Shown here piece after piece: positions 33,288 to 42,181 of a stretch of 42,670 nt of DNA. Below the pieces are notes generated by a model. The model searched no databases and had not been told where the DNA came from. It worked only from the letters and a program-made list of their open reading frames with translations. Source of the stretch: Gammaproteobacteria bacterium. Lineage in GTDB: Bacteria > Pseudomonadota > Gammaproteobacteria > Pseudomonadales > Azotimanducaceae. The DNA is taken from assembly GCA_026707905.1 (NCBI GenBank), contig JAPOVY010000130.1, positions 1 through 42,670 of the forward strand. Direction: 5' to 3'. The position numbers and the translations under genes were made by a program. Numbering within the stretch: position 1 is the first letter of the stretch; each line of letters begins with the position of its first letter.

Positions 33288-34720
33288 TGCTGTGGTTCGG
33301 CCTGCATCTGCCATTTCTAGCGTTAGAGGTTTTCGAACAACGCGAAATCAAAGATCAGGGCTTACCGGCGGTGGTCACCGATACGCAACAGGTGTTTTGT
33401 GCTAACGAGTCGGCACGAGCGGCTGGTATTCGTTTGGGTGCGAACCTGGCGACAGCCAGGAGTTTGGTTCCTGAGCTGACTCACCATCCTCGGAATCAAG
33501 AAGCGGAATCACAGCGTATGGAACGCTTGGTCATGACGGCCTACGAATTTACTCCCTATGTGAGTGTGGCTGATTTTGACGCGCTGCTGTTGGAAATGGA
33601 GGGAAGCCTCAAACTCTTCGGCGGCGTCAATCATGTTCGACGCAGATTGCGGTCGCGCTTTGGACGTGTTGGGCACCGCATTGCAATAGGCGTAGCACAC
33701 ACGCCACGCGCATCGCTGGCATTCGCCAAGAGCGGAGCCGGTGCCACTTGGCCCGACTTTCCTGAAGGAAGCGAAATCGAGCGCATCGGGTTACAGCAGT
33801 TGGACGCTACGTCACTTGATTGTCTAGAACTCGAACCCAAAGTCCGGGAACGGTTCGCGAATATGGGCATGCGCAAAGTAGGAGACATCGTGCAGGTGCC
33901 AAGACATGAGTTGCGCAAGCGATTCGGTAACGAACTGACTGAGTACGTGGCGCAACTGACAGGTGAACGTGTTGACCCATGGGAAGCGGAGCAGCCTCTT
34001 GAAGTGTTTAGCGAACGGTTGCACTTGATTGATCCAGTGCGTGGAAAGGATGAAGTGCTTGAACCCATGGAGCACCTGGCCAAGGTCTTATCGAAGTGGC
34101 TTGGGAGATTGAATTTGGGTGTGCGGCGACTACGTTGGGGTGTATACACGTTTGAGGGAGATGGGGCTGCGTTTGAAGTAGGGTTCGAACAACCCCGCCA
34201 TGAAGTCTCTGACATCATGGCGATCACCGGTTTACGTATGGAAACAGTTGATCTGCCCGGCGAAGCAATGACGGTGGCTTTGGATACATTACGTACAAGC
34301 CATCTCGGTTTGAAATGGGTTGAGCGCGATGTATTAGGACAGACGCTGACGCGGGCAACGCCGTCACATGAACTGCTTGACCGATTGACAGCGCGTCTAG
34401 GTGATACGGCGCTTCAACGGTTCTGCATTCTCGACGATCATCGGCCAGAGTTCGCCTGGATGCCGACTGACCAAGCCGATGCACGTGATGCGTCGATCAC
34501 CGTCCCTGAGCTTGGTCAACGGCCATTGTGGTTGCTGGAACCGCCGATGCGTGTTCGTGCTGGGCATTTGCATATCGTCAGCGGTCCTGAACGGATTCAA
34601 TGCGGGTGGTGGGATCACGAACAGCACCGCGATTATTTCGTAGCCCGAGATCGCGATGAAACCTGGTGCTGGTGCTTCCGCGATATGAAAGGCTGGTTTG
34701 TCCATGGCTACTTCGCCTGA
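33287..34720 (+). CDS. imuB: Y-family-like mutasome hub protein ImuB
   Basis: The 477-residue protein is a catalytically dead Y-family relative that bridges ImuA, DnaE2 and the sliding clamp. The N terminus (LWFGLHLPFLALEVFEQRE) lacks the catalytic Asp residues of active Y-family polymerases. The remainder keeps the fold (ADFDALLLEMEGSLKLFGGV; QLDATSLDCLELEPKVRERF). A clamp-binding motif QRPLWLL is at residues 411-417, where ImuB homologues carry theirs. The start overlaps the imuA stop by one base, and the end overlaps the dnaE2 start by about 17 bases, a tightly coupled cassette. Expression is probably damage-induced, but the operator is not a canonical LexA box. Confidence 0.9.
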   Translation: MLWFGLHLPFLALEVFEQREIKDQGLPAVVTDTQQVFCANESARAAGIRLGANLATARSLVPELTHHPRNQEAESQRMERLVMTAYEFTPYVSVADFDALLLEMEGSLKLFGGVNHVRRRLRSRFGRVGHRIAIGVAHTPRASLAFAKSGAGATWPDFPEGSEIERIGLQQLDATSLDCLELEPKVRERFANMGMRKVGDIVQVPRHELRKRFGNELTEYVAQLTGERVDPWEAEQPLEVFSERLHLIDPVRGKDEVLEPMEHLAKVLSKWLGRLNLGVRRLRWGVYTFEGDGAAFEVGFEQPRHEVSDIMAITGLRMETVDLPGEAMTVALDTLRTSHLGLKWVERDVLGQTLTRATPSHELLDRLTARLGDTALQRFCILDDHRPEFAWMPTDQADARDASITVPELGQRPLWLLEPPMRVRAGHLHIVSGPERIQCGWWDHEQHRDYFVARDRDETWCWCFRDMKGWFVHGYFA

Positions 34721-37700
34721 ACAGACCTCGGGGATTGGGTTTGCGGAACTGCACTGCAAATCCAACTACTCGTTCTTGACCGGTGCATCGCATCCAGAAG
34801 AACTGGTCGTTCAGGCACACGCGTTAGGTTATCGAGCGATCGCCATCACCGACGAATGTTCGTTTTGCGGCATCGTCAAGGCACATGAGGCGGCTAAGGC
34901 AAAGGGCATGCACCTTATTGTCGGTGCCGAATTCAATCTTTCCATTGACTCGTTTGAGTCAGTTGAAATCGTGCTGCTAGCTCCAACACTGACTGCTTAT
35001 CAGCACCTGTCGAGCTTAATCACTGCGGCACGGCGCAACGCAGAGAAAGGTGAGTATTTGCTTGAGATGAGTATGCTGGAAAGTGTCAGTGATTGCTTCG
35101 CGATCTGGCCTGTGCCATGTGGAACGGTCGATGACTTGGTGCCGGTAGGGGAAGCACTGCACACATGCCTGCCACATCTATGGCTGGCACTTGAATTGTT
35201 CATGGATGGCGAGGACACCCGCAAGACCGCGACTGCCCTGGAATTAGCGTTGACGTTGAACTTGCCGATCGTTGCAGCAAATGATGTCCATATGCACGTC
35301 CCCGAACGGAAGCGGCTCTTGGATACGCTCACAGCGATTCGTGTCGGCACCCCGGTCAGCAAACTCGGTGCATTGGTAGATTCAAATGGCGAACGCCATT
35401 TGCGGCCAATTCAAACCTTGCAAGAGCTCTACCACGAAGGGATGTTGGCTGAATCTGCTCGGATCGCAGAAGCCTGCACTTTCACGATGGATCAACTGGC
35501 CTATGAATATCCTGCGAACTTAGTGCCGCCAGGTCTCACTCCCGCCCAGCATTTGCGCCAACTCACGTTTGCGGGCGCCAATGAACGCTGGCCCTACGGT
35601 ATACCCCCTGATGTCGTCGAGTTGTTGGAAAAAGAACTAAAGCTGGTTTCAGAACTGAACTACGAAATGTACTTTCTGACGGTCCACGACATTGTTCGTT
35701 TTGCACGTGAACGCGGCATTTTGTGTCAGGGAAGGGGGTCTGCTGCGAACTCGGCCGTCTGTTTCTGTTTGATGGTCACCGCAGTCGATCCTGCACGGAT
35801 TCACTTGTTATTCGAACGATTTGTATCGAAAGAGCGTCACGAGCCGCCTGATATCGATGTTGATTTCGAACACGAGCGTCGCGAGGAAGTCATTCAATAC
35901 ATCTATGAACGCTATACCCGTGACCACGCTGCCTTGGCAGCGACCTTGATCACGTACCGACCACGTAGCGCAATTCGTGACGTCGGGAAGGCATTGGGCT
36001 TCGATCTGGATTTGGTTGACCTCTTGGCGAAATCGATGTCGTGGTGGGACTCGAAAGAGGTCATCGACGAACGTTTACGTGAATTTGGATTGGATCCGCG
36101 CGCGTTAGAAGTCAAACAGTTTGTTGCTTTGGTGACCGAGATTCTTGGTTTTCCTCGCCATTTGTCGCAACATGTGGGTGGCTTCGTGATCTCGGAGCGC
36201 CCACTTTCACAACTGGTACCGATCGAGAATGCTGCCATGCCTGATCGCACGGTCATCCAATGGGATAAGTACGACTTAGAAACAATGAATCTGATGAAGG
36301 TCGACGTACTCGGATTAGGCATGCTGAGTGCAATTCGAAAAGCGTTTGACTACGCCAACGAATTCCATCACTTGCGGGGGTCCGACCAATTGACATTGGC
36401 GACGGTACCTCCTGAAGATCCAGCGACCTATGAAATGCTTCAGCAAGCTGACAGTGTGGGCGTATTTCAAGTGGAATCGCGTGCGCAAATGTCCATGTTG
36501 CCACGCCTTAGGCCAGCGTGCTTTTACGACTTGGTGATCGAAGTCGCCATCGTGCGGCCAGGCCCGATTCAAGGCGATATGGTGCATCCGTATCTAAAAC
36601 GCCGCCAAGGACTTGAACCCATTACTTACTCAAGTCCAGAAGTGAAAAAGGTTCTTGAGCGGACCTTCGGTATCCCGATCTTTCAAGAGCAGGTCATCGA
36701 ACTGGCAATGGTGGCAGCAGGTTTCACTGCGGGGGAAGCGGATCAACTTCGACGGGCGATGGCAGCGTGGAAACGTAAAGGTGGTCTCGACGAGATTGGC
36801 CAAAAGCTGATCAACGGCATGCTGGAGCGAGGGCATCCGGAAGATTTCGCCAAGCGAATATCGGAACAGATCAAGGGTTTTGGCGAATACGGTTTTCCCG
36901 AATCACATGCAGCGAGCTTTGCATTACTGGTATACGTCTCATCGTGGTTGAAACGACATGAACCCGCCGCGTTCTACTGCGGATTGTTAAACAGCCAGCC
37001 GATGGGTTTCTATTCGCCGTCACAGTTAGTGCAGGATGCCATTCGGCATGACATTGAAGTATTGCCTGTGGATGTGCAATGCAGTACCTGGGATTACCAT
37101 TTGGAACGGACTGATCAGGTGTCGCCAAGTGATATTCGGCAACAGGGTGCACTACGCGTGGGCTTTCGTCAAATCAAAGGGCTGAATGAAGAGGTAGGTC
37201 TTGTCATTGAAGCAAATCAGCCATATCTAGACATAGACGATCTGGCACGCCGGGCAGATTTGAATGACCGCGATTTGACCTTTCTAGCACGCGCTGGTGC
37301 TTTGGCCACGCTCTGCGGTCATCGGCATCAAGCGCATTGGGACGCAGCAGGTGTTGAAGCACCAACCCGATTGGCAACGATGGCGGAGGCATTTGAAGCC
37401 TATGTCACCGAAGTCCAGTTAGCGTCCCCTACAGTCGGCGACGATACTGTGTCGGACTATCGCTATTTAGGACTGACACTAGGAGCCCACCCAATGTCTC
37501 TACTAAGGCAACATAAAGTGTTTCGGCGTTGTACTACGGCAGCTACGCTGAGCACCTTGAGGCCAGGACGATATGTCCAGTTAGCAGGATTAGTGACGTG
37601 TCGACAACGTCCAAGTTCAGCGACAGGTGTGTTGTTCCTCACGGTCGAAGATGAAACGGGAAATGCGAATTTAGTAGCCTGGGAAGCTGTGGTTGAAAGA

Positions 37701-37877
37701 TTCCGAAAAACGCTCGTGCATGGGCAATTGCTGATGGTAAAAGGCGTTATTGATCGAGAAGGGGAGGTCGTGCATGTGATGGTTGGGTATGCGCAAGACA
37801 TGACTGAATATCTTGATCAACTAACGACATCGGATGAAAAAACTGGTACATTGGCTCGTTCACACGATTTTCATTGA
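34704..37877 (+). CDS. dnaE2: Error-prone DNA polymerase DnaE2
   Basis: A C-family replicative-type polymerase alpha subunit (1057 residues from this ATG) used for mutagenic lesion bypass. The N-terminal PHP domain begins FAELHCKSNYSFLTGASHPEEL. The catalytic Asp residues sit in PDIDVDFEHER, about residues 382-392, and in MKVDVLGLGML near 525. RPGPIQGDMVHPYLKRR and FPESHAASFALLVYVSSWLK follow, and an OB-like domain near the end includes GVLFLTVEDETGNANLV. The domain order and length are normal for DnaE2. ATG 34704 (after TTG 34698) overlaps the imuB end by 17 bases. Together with imuA-imuB this is a complete mutagenesis cassette. No lexA gene is in the operon. Confidence 0.95.
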   Translation: MATSPEQTSGIGFAELHCKSNYSFLTGASHPEELVVQAHALGYRAIAITDECSFCGIVKAHEAAKAKGMHLIVGAEFNLSIDSFESVEIVLLAPTLTAYQHLSSLITAARRNAEKGEYLLEMSMLESVSDCFAIWPVPCGTVDDLVPVGEALHTCLPHLWLALELFMDGEDTRKTATALELALTLNLPIVAANDVHMHVPERKRLLDTLTAIRVGTPVSKLGALVDSNGERHLRPIQTLQELYHEGMLAESARIAEACTFTMDQLAYEYPANLVPPGLTPAQHLRQLTFAGANERWPYGIPPDVVELLEKELKLVSELNYEMYFLTVHDIVRFARERGILCQGRGSAANSAVCFCLMVTAVDPARIHLLFERFVSKERHEPPDIDVDFEHERREEVIQYIYERYTRDHAALAATLITYRPRSAIRDVGKALGFDLDLVDLLAKSMSWWDSKEVIDERLREFGLDPRALEVKQFVALVTEILGFPRHLSQHVGGFVISERPLSQLVPIENAAMPDRTVIQWDKYDLETMNLMKVDVLGLGMLSAIRKAFDYANEFHHLRGSDQLTLATVPPEDPATYEMLQQADSVGVFQVESRAQMSMLPRLRPACFYDLVIEVAIVRPGPIQGDMVHPYLKRRQGLEPITYSSPEVKKVLERTFGIPIFQEQVIELAMVAAGFTAGEADQLRRAMAAWKRKGGLDEIGQKLINGMLERGHPEDFAKRISEQIKGFGEYGFPESHAASFALLVYVSSWLKRHEPAAFYCGLLNSQPMGFYSPSQLVQDAIRHDIEVLPVDVQCSTWDYHLERTDQVSPSDIRQQGALRVGFRQIKGLNEEVGLVIEANQPYLDIDDLARRADLNDRDLTFLARAGALATLCGHRHQAHWDAAGVEAPTRLATMAEAFEAYVTEVQLASPTVGDDTVSDYRYLGLTLGAHPMSLLRQHKVFRRCTTAATLSTLRPGRYVQLAGLVTCRQRPSSATGVLFLTVEDETGNANLVAWEAVVERFRKTLVHGQLLMVKGVIDREGEVVHVMVGYAQDMTEYLDQLTTSDEKTGTLARSHDFH

Positions 37878-38062
37878 TTGACATGGACGCAAGTATTACC
37901 AGTCACCGAAGTACTAGGTGGAGTGTAAGCAACAGAATAAAAAATGGAAAGCAGAAACGAAAGACACCCACCGATAAACACGCCATATGAGTGCGCAAAG
38001 ATCGTGATGAGATCGCCAAACGAAAACGGCCAACCAAGTAAATGAAAACTAACCGGAAACAC
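37871..38062 (-). CDS. Possible small membrane protein overlapping the glycosylase-like gene end
   Basis: A 63-codon frame starting with GTG inside the last codons of the upstream gene. It has a hydrophobic core (DLITIFAHSYGVFIGGC then FLLSIFYSVAY), so a membrane peptide is conceivable. No ribosome binding site is clear, and its end overlaps the dnaE2 end on the other strand. I cannot name a family. It is listed only because the 171-base gap otherwise holds no gene; it may well be chance. Confidence 0.2.
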   Translation of the reverse strand: MFPVSFHLLGWPFSFGDLITIFAHSYGVFIGGCLSFLLSIFYSVAYTPPSTSVTGNTCVHVNQ

Positions 38063-38768
38063 TCAGAGCAGCCCGTAAAGCGGCTACGACATTTGGACCG
38101 TCATAGACACCACCATGACCGTTCCACTTGAGTGGATGGGAGCAAAGCAGAGTCTCTACATTCGTTGGGTTGGACCAATGATTAAGAGCTTCATGTACGG
38201 GCTTGCCACAAGCAAGAACCACAAGAGGCCGACAAACTGAAACTACTAAATCTAATCTACCTCCAGGCGCAACCGTCTGCAAGTTAGCAATCTGATCAAC
38301 CTTACCAGTAAAGTCTGGTATTGGGTTCAAACACATCAACATCACTTGACTCCAAGGATTGACTAAAGAGTTCTCAAGCGCTTGAGGTAGGAACTTGTGA
38401 AGGTTGTACCAGGAAGGATTGGGGTGCAGACTTGACCACCGAACGTTGTGTACGTGACCTATTCCACCTAGGATCGGAGTGTGCGGTCCGAGATAAGATC
38501 CGGCACGATGATCCATTTCCTTAGATTTTCCAGGACGATGCCAAATGACCAAACACGCAGCATTTGCGGTGCCGAATGCGTGTTTAGGCCAAACTGTAGA
38601 ACTAACGTGCGAAAGAATTCGACTAGGCCAATCCAATCCCTCGTTGGGATCTCGTCCGTCGAGTACCTGATCCCAATATGGTGGGGTTGTATGTTGAATT
38701 TCAGGAAATACTCGATACAAAGTGGCTGCTAGTTCCCTTTCTCTAAGATCTCGGCTGTAGAGCTTCAT
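38049..38768 (-). CDS. Hypothetical protein, weak resemblance to uracil-DNA glycosylase superfamily
   Basis: A 239-residue protein with no family I can name with confidence. Its outline loosely matches the uracil-DNA glycosylase fold: an early strand ACLVIWHRPGKS, a Gly-rich turn SYLGPHTPILGGIGHVHNV, a later strand with PLVVLACGKPVHEAL, and a terminal SHPLKWNGHGGVYDG. The last resembles the His-Pro/Ser loop that contacts DNA in that superfamily. No clear catalytic Asp/Asn can be assigned, so this is a lead rather than a call. ATG 38768 has a weak upstream signal. It is convergent with the mutagenesis cassette, which raises the chance of a DNA-repair role. No membrane segments or signal peptide are seen. 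Confidence 0.4.
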   Translation of the reverse strand: MKLYSRDLRERELAATLYRVFPEIQHTTPPYWDQVLDGRDPNEGLDWPSRILSHVSSTVWPKHAFGTANAACLVIWHRPGKSKEMDHRAGSYLGPHTPILGGIGHVHNVRWSSLHPNPSWYNLHKFLPQALENSLVNPWSQVMLMCLNPIPDFTGKVDQIANLQTVAPGGRLDLVVSVCRPLVVLACGKPVHEALNHWSNPTNVETLLCSHPLKWNGHGGVYDGPNVVAALRAALSVSG

Positions 38769-38771
38769 CAA

Positions 38772-39149
38772 TAGCTCAGGTTAACGAACAGCTTTACCGT
38801 AAGAGATTTTCGTCTCGCATTACCCAACATTACTCGTTCTCGTACAGCTCTCGTTCCCATCAGTAATGTCAAATGAACAATCCGTGCCTTGATTACCTCG
38901 AGCATGTCAATTCGAACCCTCCGTGTCTTGTGCCCGGATCACGTTCTTACTTGCATCTTTCGATGTATGCTCGCTTACTACTGCGTGTGGAACTTACGTA
39001 GACCATGAAATATCTTGCTCATTGATGAAGATAACTTAGTGAAGTTATTACAGCGATAGGCGACCAGGGTGTGAAAGGCAACTTAAAAACGAATAATAGA
39101 CCTGCGTCGAGTGACTATTGTGAAGAGATTGAGGAACAACGATAGATCG
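38772..39149. other. Divergent intergenic region with a hairpin
   Basis: About 380 bases between the glycosylase-like gene and the fourth PhyH gene. Nothing coding is convincing. A perfect 7-bp hairpin, ATAACTT (39031-39037) and AAGTTAT (39042-39048) with loop AGTG, lies about 100 bases upstream of the PhyH start. No T-run follows, so it may be an operator or RNA leader element. An imperfect repeat TCCGTGCCTTG / TCCGTGTCTTG occurs at 38881 and 38920. Confidence 0.4.
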
Positions 39150-40010
39150 ATGTCTAGAGAGCAACTAAGCAATGATGGTTTAGCAGGTCCATTTATGCTC
39201 GCGGATTGTTCTATTCTCGATGCCGTGTGCGAAGTGGCTGTAGAGTTGCAACTATTGCAGGCTCAGCAGAACAAGCTCGCTGCGTTAGCAGGAAGAGAAG
39301 ATCTGCAACGCTGGACGACATTGATTAATCGGCACTTGGCATTTCAGCCGATTCAGGGTTTATTTCGAGATGCAAATCTACAGGCTGTGATAGCAGAACA
39401 CTTTGGCACCGGACTTGTGCTGTGGCAGACCAAATTCTTCCCTAAGTACCCAGGCGTAGGAGAGAATAAATGGCATCACGATCGCATGATGGAGAATGGC
39501 AGCGACCCAGTCAATCTCTACGATACTAGCAACCATTTTTCGTTCGTAATTGCGTTGACGGATCTCGGAACCGATGCAGGTAGGATCGAGTTCATTCAAG
39601 GTTCACATCAACCAATCGATGGTTTAGACCGAGATGACTTGGCGCGTCTATTCCATGAAATGCCTGAGGTAGTTCACGACAGGATCAGACCGCTGACACT
39701 AAAGCGGGGGGAATTTGCAATATTCCATTCCCAAGTATTGCATCGTTCGCTGGCGTATGGTCATCGCGAGGAGGATTGGCGACCCGGTTATTTTGGCGCG
39801 CCGAATCCTGTATTAAGACGACAAGCGGACGTGCGTAAGGGAAGGGTCTCGTTGGCAGCTCGACTGGCTCGGAAGGAAACTGTCATCACGGAACGATGGG
39901 GGGCTAATCCTGCAGGTGCTCCTACAGCGATCGCGGAACCTGTACCTTATTACGACGAGAGTTCTCAACAGGTGGTAGGAAAAAAAACCGCTGTTCTACC
40001 TTTTAACTAA
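39150..40010 (+). CDS. Phytanoyl-CoA dioxygenase (PhyH)-like protein
   Basis: A 286-residue protein from ATG 39150 (GTG 39111 extends it by 13). The iron motif is NKWHHDRMMENG, a His-x-Asp pair. The distal His is in FHSQVLHRSLAYGHREEDWRPGYF, followed by an Arg. RIEFIQGSHQPIDG replaces the PGSH turn. The C-terminal stretch has a basic region (RRQADVRKGRVSLAARLARKET) not usual in the family. It is the most divergent of the four PhyH-like proteins here. It stands alone, followed by the tRNA-Asn on the other strand. The oxygenase call is reasonable; the substrate is unknown. Confidence 0.75.
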   Translation: MSREQLSNDGLAGPFMLADCSILDAVCEVAVELQLLQAQQNKLAALAGREDLQRWTTLINRHLAFQPIQGLFRDANLQAVIAEHFGTGLVLWQTKFFPKYPGVGENKWHHDRMMENGSDPVNLYDTSNHFSFVIALTDLGTDAGRIEFIQGSHQPIDGLDRDDLARLFHEMPEVVHDRIRPLTLKRGEFAIFHSQVLHRSLAYGHREEDWRPGYFGAPNPVLRRQADVRKGRVSLAARLARKETVITERWGANPAGAPTAIAEPVPYYDESSQQVVGKKTAVLPFN

Positions 40011-40089
40011 GCGACAAGGATGGGATTATTGGTGAGCGTAGATGGACGGAACACCTTGATCACAGATCGTTACGCTATTTAAAGAAAAA

Positions 40090-40165
40090 TGGCTCCGCCT
40101 GCTGGGCTCGAACCAGCGACAGGTTGATTAACAGTCAACTGCTCTACCAACTGAGCTAAGGCGGA
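40090..40165 (-). tRNA. tRNA-Asn (GTT)
   Basis: A 76-base cloverleaf read on the minus strand. The acceptor stem is TCCGCCT/AGGCGGA with a G discriminator and an encoded CCA. The D-arm is AGCTCAGTTGGTAGAGC, the anticodon loop ACTGTTAAT gives GTT, and the T-loop is GGTTCGAGCCC. The encoded CCA and the sequence are typical of a proteobacterial tRNA-Asn. Confidence 0.97.
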
Positions 40166-40169
40166 TTAG

Positions 40170-40181
40170 GCGCGGATTATA
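40170..40181 (-). promoter_or_regulatory. tRNA-Asn promoter with GC-rich discriminator
   Basis: On the minus strand a perfect TATAAT (40176-40181) is followed by a GC-rich stretch (CCGCGC, 40170-40175) just before the tRNA 5' end. The GC-rich discriminator is typical of stringently controlled stable-RNA promoters. No clear -35 element is seen. Confidence 0.6.
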
Positions 40182-40284
40182 AAAAGCAATCGGCTAAATC
40201 GGTAAGGCTTCCAACGCACGTCGACCAGACTTGAAGCTGATATAACGTCCTTAAAATTGCCGCGATTTCCCCACGTACCATCCC

Positions 40285-40605
40285 ATGCCCCGCGTTACTT
40301 ACGTTGAATTTGATGGCACGCCACACGAAATCGATGCCTCAATAGGCACGTCTTTGATGCTCAACGCCATTAATAACAATGTTCCGGGTATCGATGCGGA
40401 TTGTGGAGGCGAATGTTCGTGCGCGACGTGCCACGTCATACTCTCTGACGAGTGGTTTGATCGTCTCGGTGAACCGAGTGAAAATGAAGACGCGATGCTT
40501 GGGTTGAACCCCGAGCGAACCGACAATTCTCGGCTTTCGTGTCAAATCCCTGTGACAGAGGAAATGGACGGACTTGTCGTCTCTTTGCCGGAATTCCAGT
40601 TTTAG
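40285..40605 (+). CDS. 2Fe-2S ferredoxin, adrenodoxin type
   Basis: A 106-residue electron carrier. The cluster ligands are Cys40, Cys46 and Cys49 (DADCGGECSCATCHV), with the fourth Cys at 86 (SRLSCQIPV). An extra Cys at 44 lies within the loop. The N-terminal beta sheet and the C-terminal EEMDGLVVSLPEFQF are typical of adrenodoxin/putidaredoxin-type ferredoxins, which feed electrons to cytochromes P450 or oxygenases. No P450 or reductase is adjacent; the partner may be elsewhere. ATG 40285 has no good ribosome binding site, but the start is supported by family length. It is divergent from the tRNA gene. Confidence 0.93.
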   Translation: MPRVTYVEFDGTPHEIDASIGTSLMLNAINNNVPGIDADCGGECSCATCHVILSDEWFDRLGEPSENEDAMLGLNPERTDNSRLSCQIPVTEEMDGLVVSLPEFQF

Positions 40606-40740
40606 CTAAGACCGCTCGGCACGTTAGCACCTCAAGATCAAGCAGCTAACGCCAATGAGTTTGGAAAATGCCACTGCGAAAGTCGACATTTCTCGACACC
40701 CACGGTTTACTCAATATAGTTTCTATTCCGGTACGGTAGC

Positions 40741-42060
40741 TTAGAGATCTTTTAGAAACTGTACATCGTACAGTGGCCAAGTCGATGTGCGATCGACATG
40801 CGTACGCGCTGGAACGTTTGCGAACTTTAGAGCACGTTTGGGTTGAAATCTATCAATATAGGAACTAAGACTTTTGGCTCGAGTTCGTTTCCCACTTTTT
40901 ACTTCAATAGGAAGAACCGAGCCATCTTGTGCTCGATGCAGAAATTCGATCTCCGCTCTAGCTTGCTGCCAGCTATACATTGGATACGAAACGCGCGCTC
41001 GATATTCAGTTGCGAAGAAATTCTCGGCGTAAAAACCCTTGTAGGTCAAGTCTTGCTTGTGATGGTCTGTGTAGGTGAGTCCCAGTAGATTTCCGAGAAG
41101 TCCAATGTCAAATAGGAAGAGTTTAAAAAAGTTCTCCTTTGCGATCGCTGCCAGAGGTGGATTTGGTCGTGAGTCGATCAAACTGCTCCGCCATAGAAGG
41201 CGTGCTTTCTCAAGCCAAGCAATCGGACTACGTAGACTCGCATATCTGTTTTTACCAGGCAATACGTCATTAAAACGGTATCGTTGTACTGACGTGTTCA
41301 CGTATTGCGCGAGCTGACTCCCAACGTTTCTGAAGACCGCTTCAATCTGAAATGCAGGAACGTGCGAGTCATACTTGCCGAAGTCTCGAATAAATCCTGC
41401 CAAAATAGCTTGTTGGATCTCGGTGATTCGCTGAATGCGTGCGTTAATCCCATCTAATGGTTCAATCCAAGCCGCGACAGCTTCAGGCATGCCTCCAACG
41501 AAGTAAAAATCACACAACATGCCCCAGAGTAGATTGTGAACCGTCGAATTTCGAACTTGGTCTTGAAACGCTGTTATTAGCGCCGGAGACCCACACGCGT
41601 TGATGAATTCTTCGAAGCACATCGGGAAAAGTTCAAGCAATTCAACCTTCCCGACGGGAAACGATCGCATCAATCCGAGATTAGAACCGGATGCGCAAAG
41701 GAATACATCTGGTCTACGTTCTGCGAAGTACTTCAAAGAGTTTAGCGCACGTTCGCACTCTCCCACCTCATCGAAGAAGATAAGGTCGTGCTTCTGGTCG
41801 ATGTCCCGACCTAACGCCAATCCGATTTTGTTTAGCAGTGTATCCGGCTGTAGATCACCTTCAAAGACGTCAGATAGACTCGGATTCTCCAAAAAGTCAA
41901 GTTTGTGAATACGACGAAATTCGCGTTCGCCAAAGATGCTTTCAACGAGATATGTTTTGCCGGTTTGTCGTGCGCCGTCTACCAGTATCGGCTTTCTATC
42001 TGAACGGATTTTCCAATCGATCAGCGATTGATATGCTAGGCGTTCCACTTGCCACTTCAA
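40741..42060 (-). CDS. AAA ATPase with DUF4143 / PD-(D/E)XK-like tail (COG1373-like)
   Basis: The 439-residue protein has an N-terminal P-loop (VDGARQTGKTYLVESIF, Walker A about residues 29-36) and Walker B in LIFFDEVGECERAL (about 93-99). The C-terminal DUF4143-type region ends with a nuclease-like EIEFLHRAQDGSVLPIEVKSGKRTRAKSL (Asp/Glu...Glu-x-Lys). This architecture is widespread and poorly understood, often linked to mobile or defence regions. The start is TTG 42060 with no ribosome binding site; GTG 42048 is an alternative. It is divergent from the DNA methyltransferase, with a tandem palindromic repeat in the shared 157-base control region. Function is not established. Confidence 0.8.
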   Translation of the reverse strand: MKWQVERLAYQSLIDWKIRSDRKPILVDGARQTGKTYLVESIFGEREFRRIHKLDFLENPSLSDVFEGDLQPDTLLNKIGLALGRDIDQKHDLIFFDEVGECERALNSLKYFAERRPDVFLCASGSNLGLMRSFPVGKVELLELFPMCFEEFINACGSPALITAFQDQVRNSTVHNLLWGMLCDFYFVGGMPEAVAAWIEPLDGINARIQRITEIQQAILAGFIRDFGKYDSHVPAFQIEAVFRNVGSQLAQYVNTSVQRYRFNDVLPGKNRYASLRSPIAWLEKARLLWRSSLIDSRPNPPLAAIAKENFFKLFLFDIGLLGNLLGLTYTDHHKQDLTYKGFYAENFFATEYRARVSYPMYSWQQARAEIEFLHRAQDGSVLPIEVKSGKRTRAKSLSSYIDRFQPKRALKFANVPARTHVDRTSTWPLYDVQFLKDL

Positions 42061-42084
42061 TATTTAAAGGCCGAATCTTAGACA

Positions 42085-42140
42085 AAATTACATTTTTATG
42101 CGCGTAAAAGTGACTTAAATTACATTTTTATGCGCGTGAA
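42085..42140. repeat. Tandem 21-bp direct repeat with palindromic core, divergent control region
   Basis: Two identical 21-base copies, at 42085-42105 and 42117-42137, begin AAATTACATTTTTATGCG and end CGCGT. Their starts are 32 bp apart. Copy 2 is inside a near-perfect 24-bp palindrome (42122-42145) whose arms ACATTTT and AAAATGT flank a GCGC centre; 10 of 12 pairs match. Copy 1 is a weaker version (CATTTT...AAAAGTG). This is a strong candidate operator for a dimeric regulator controlling the ATPase and/or the methyltransferase. No regulator gene is next to it within the window. Confidence 0.7.
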
Positions 42141-42181
42141 AATGTTGTTCTAAACACTTTTTGGGGGATTATATACTGAAC

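Noticed and set aside
33631-34227. 198-codon minus-strand open frame inside imuB
   Set aside because: It lies wholly antisense to a conserved coding gene and shows low-complexity Ser/Arg composition, so it is a shadow frame.
38905-38935. tRNA T-loop-like motif (TTCGAACCC) in the gap before the fourth PhyH gene
   Set aside because: The flanks cannot form the T-arm stem on either strand, and no acceptor, D-arm or anticodon arm is found.
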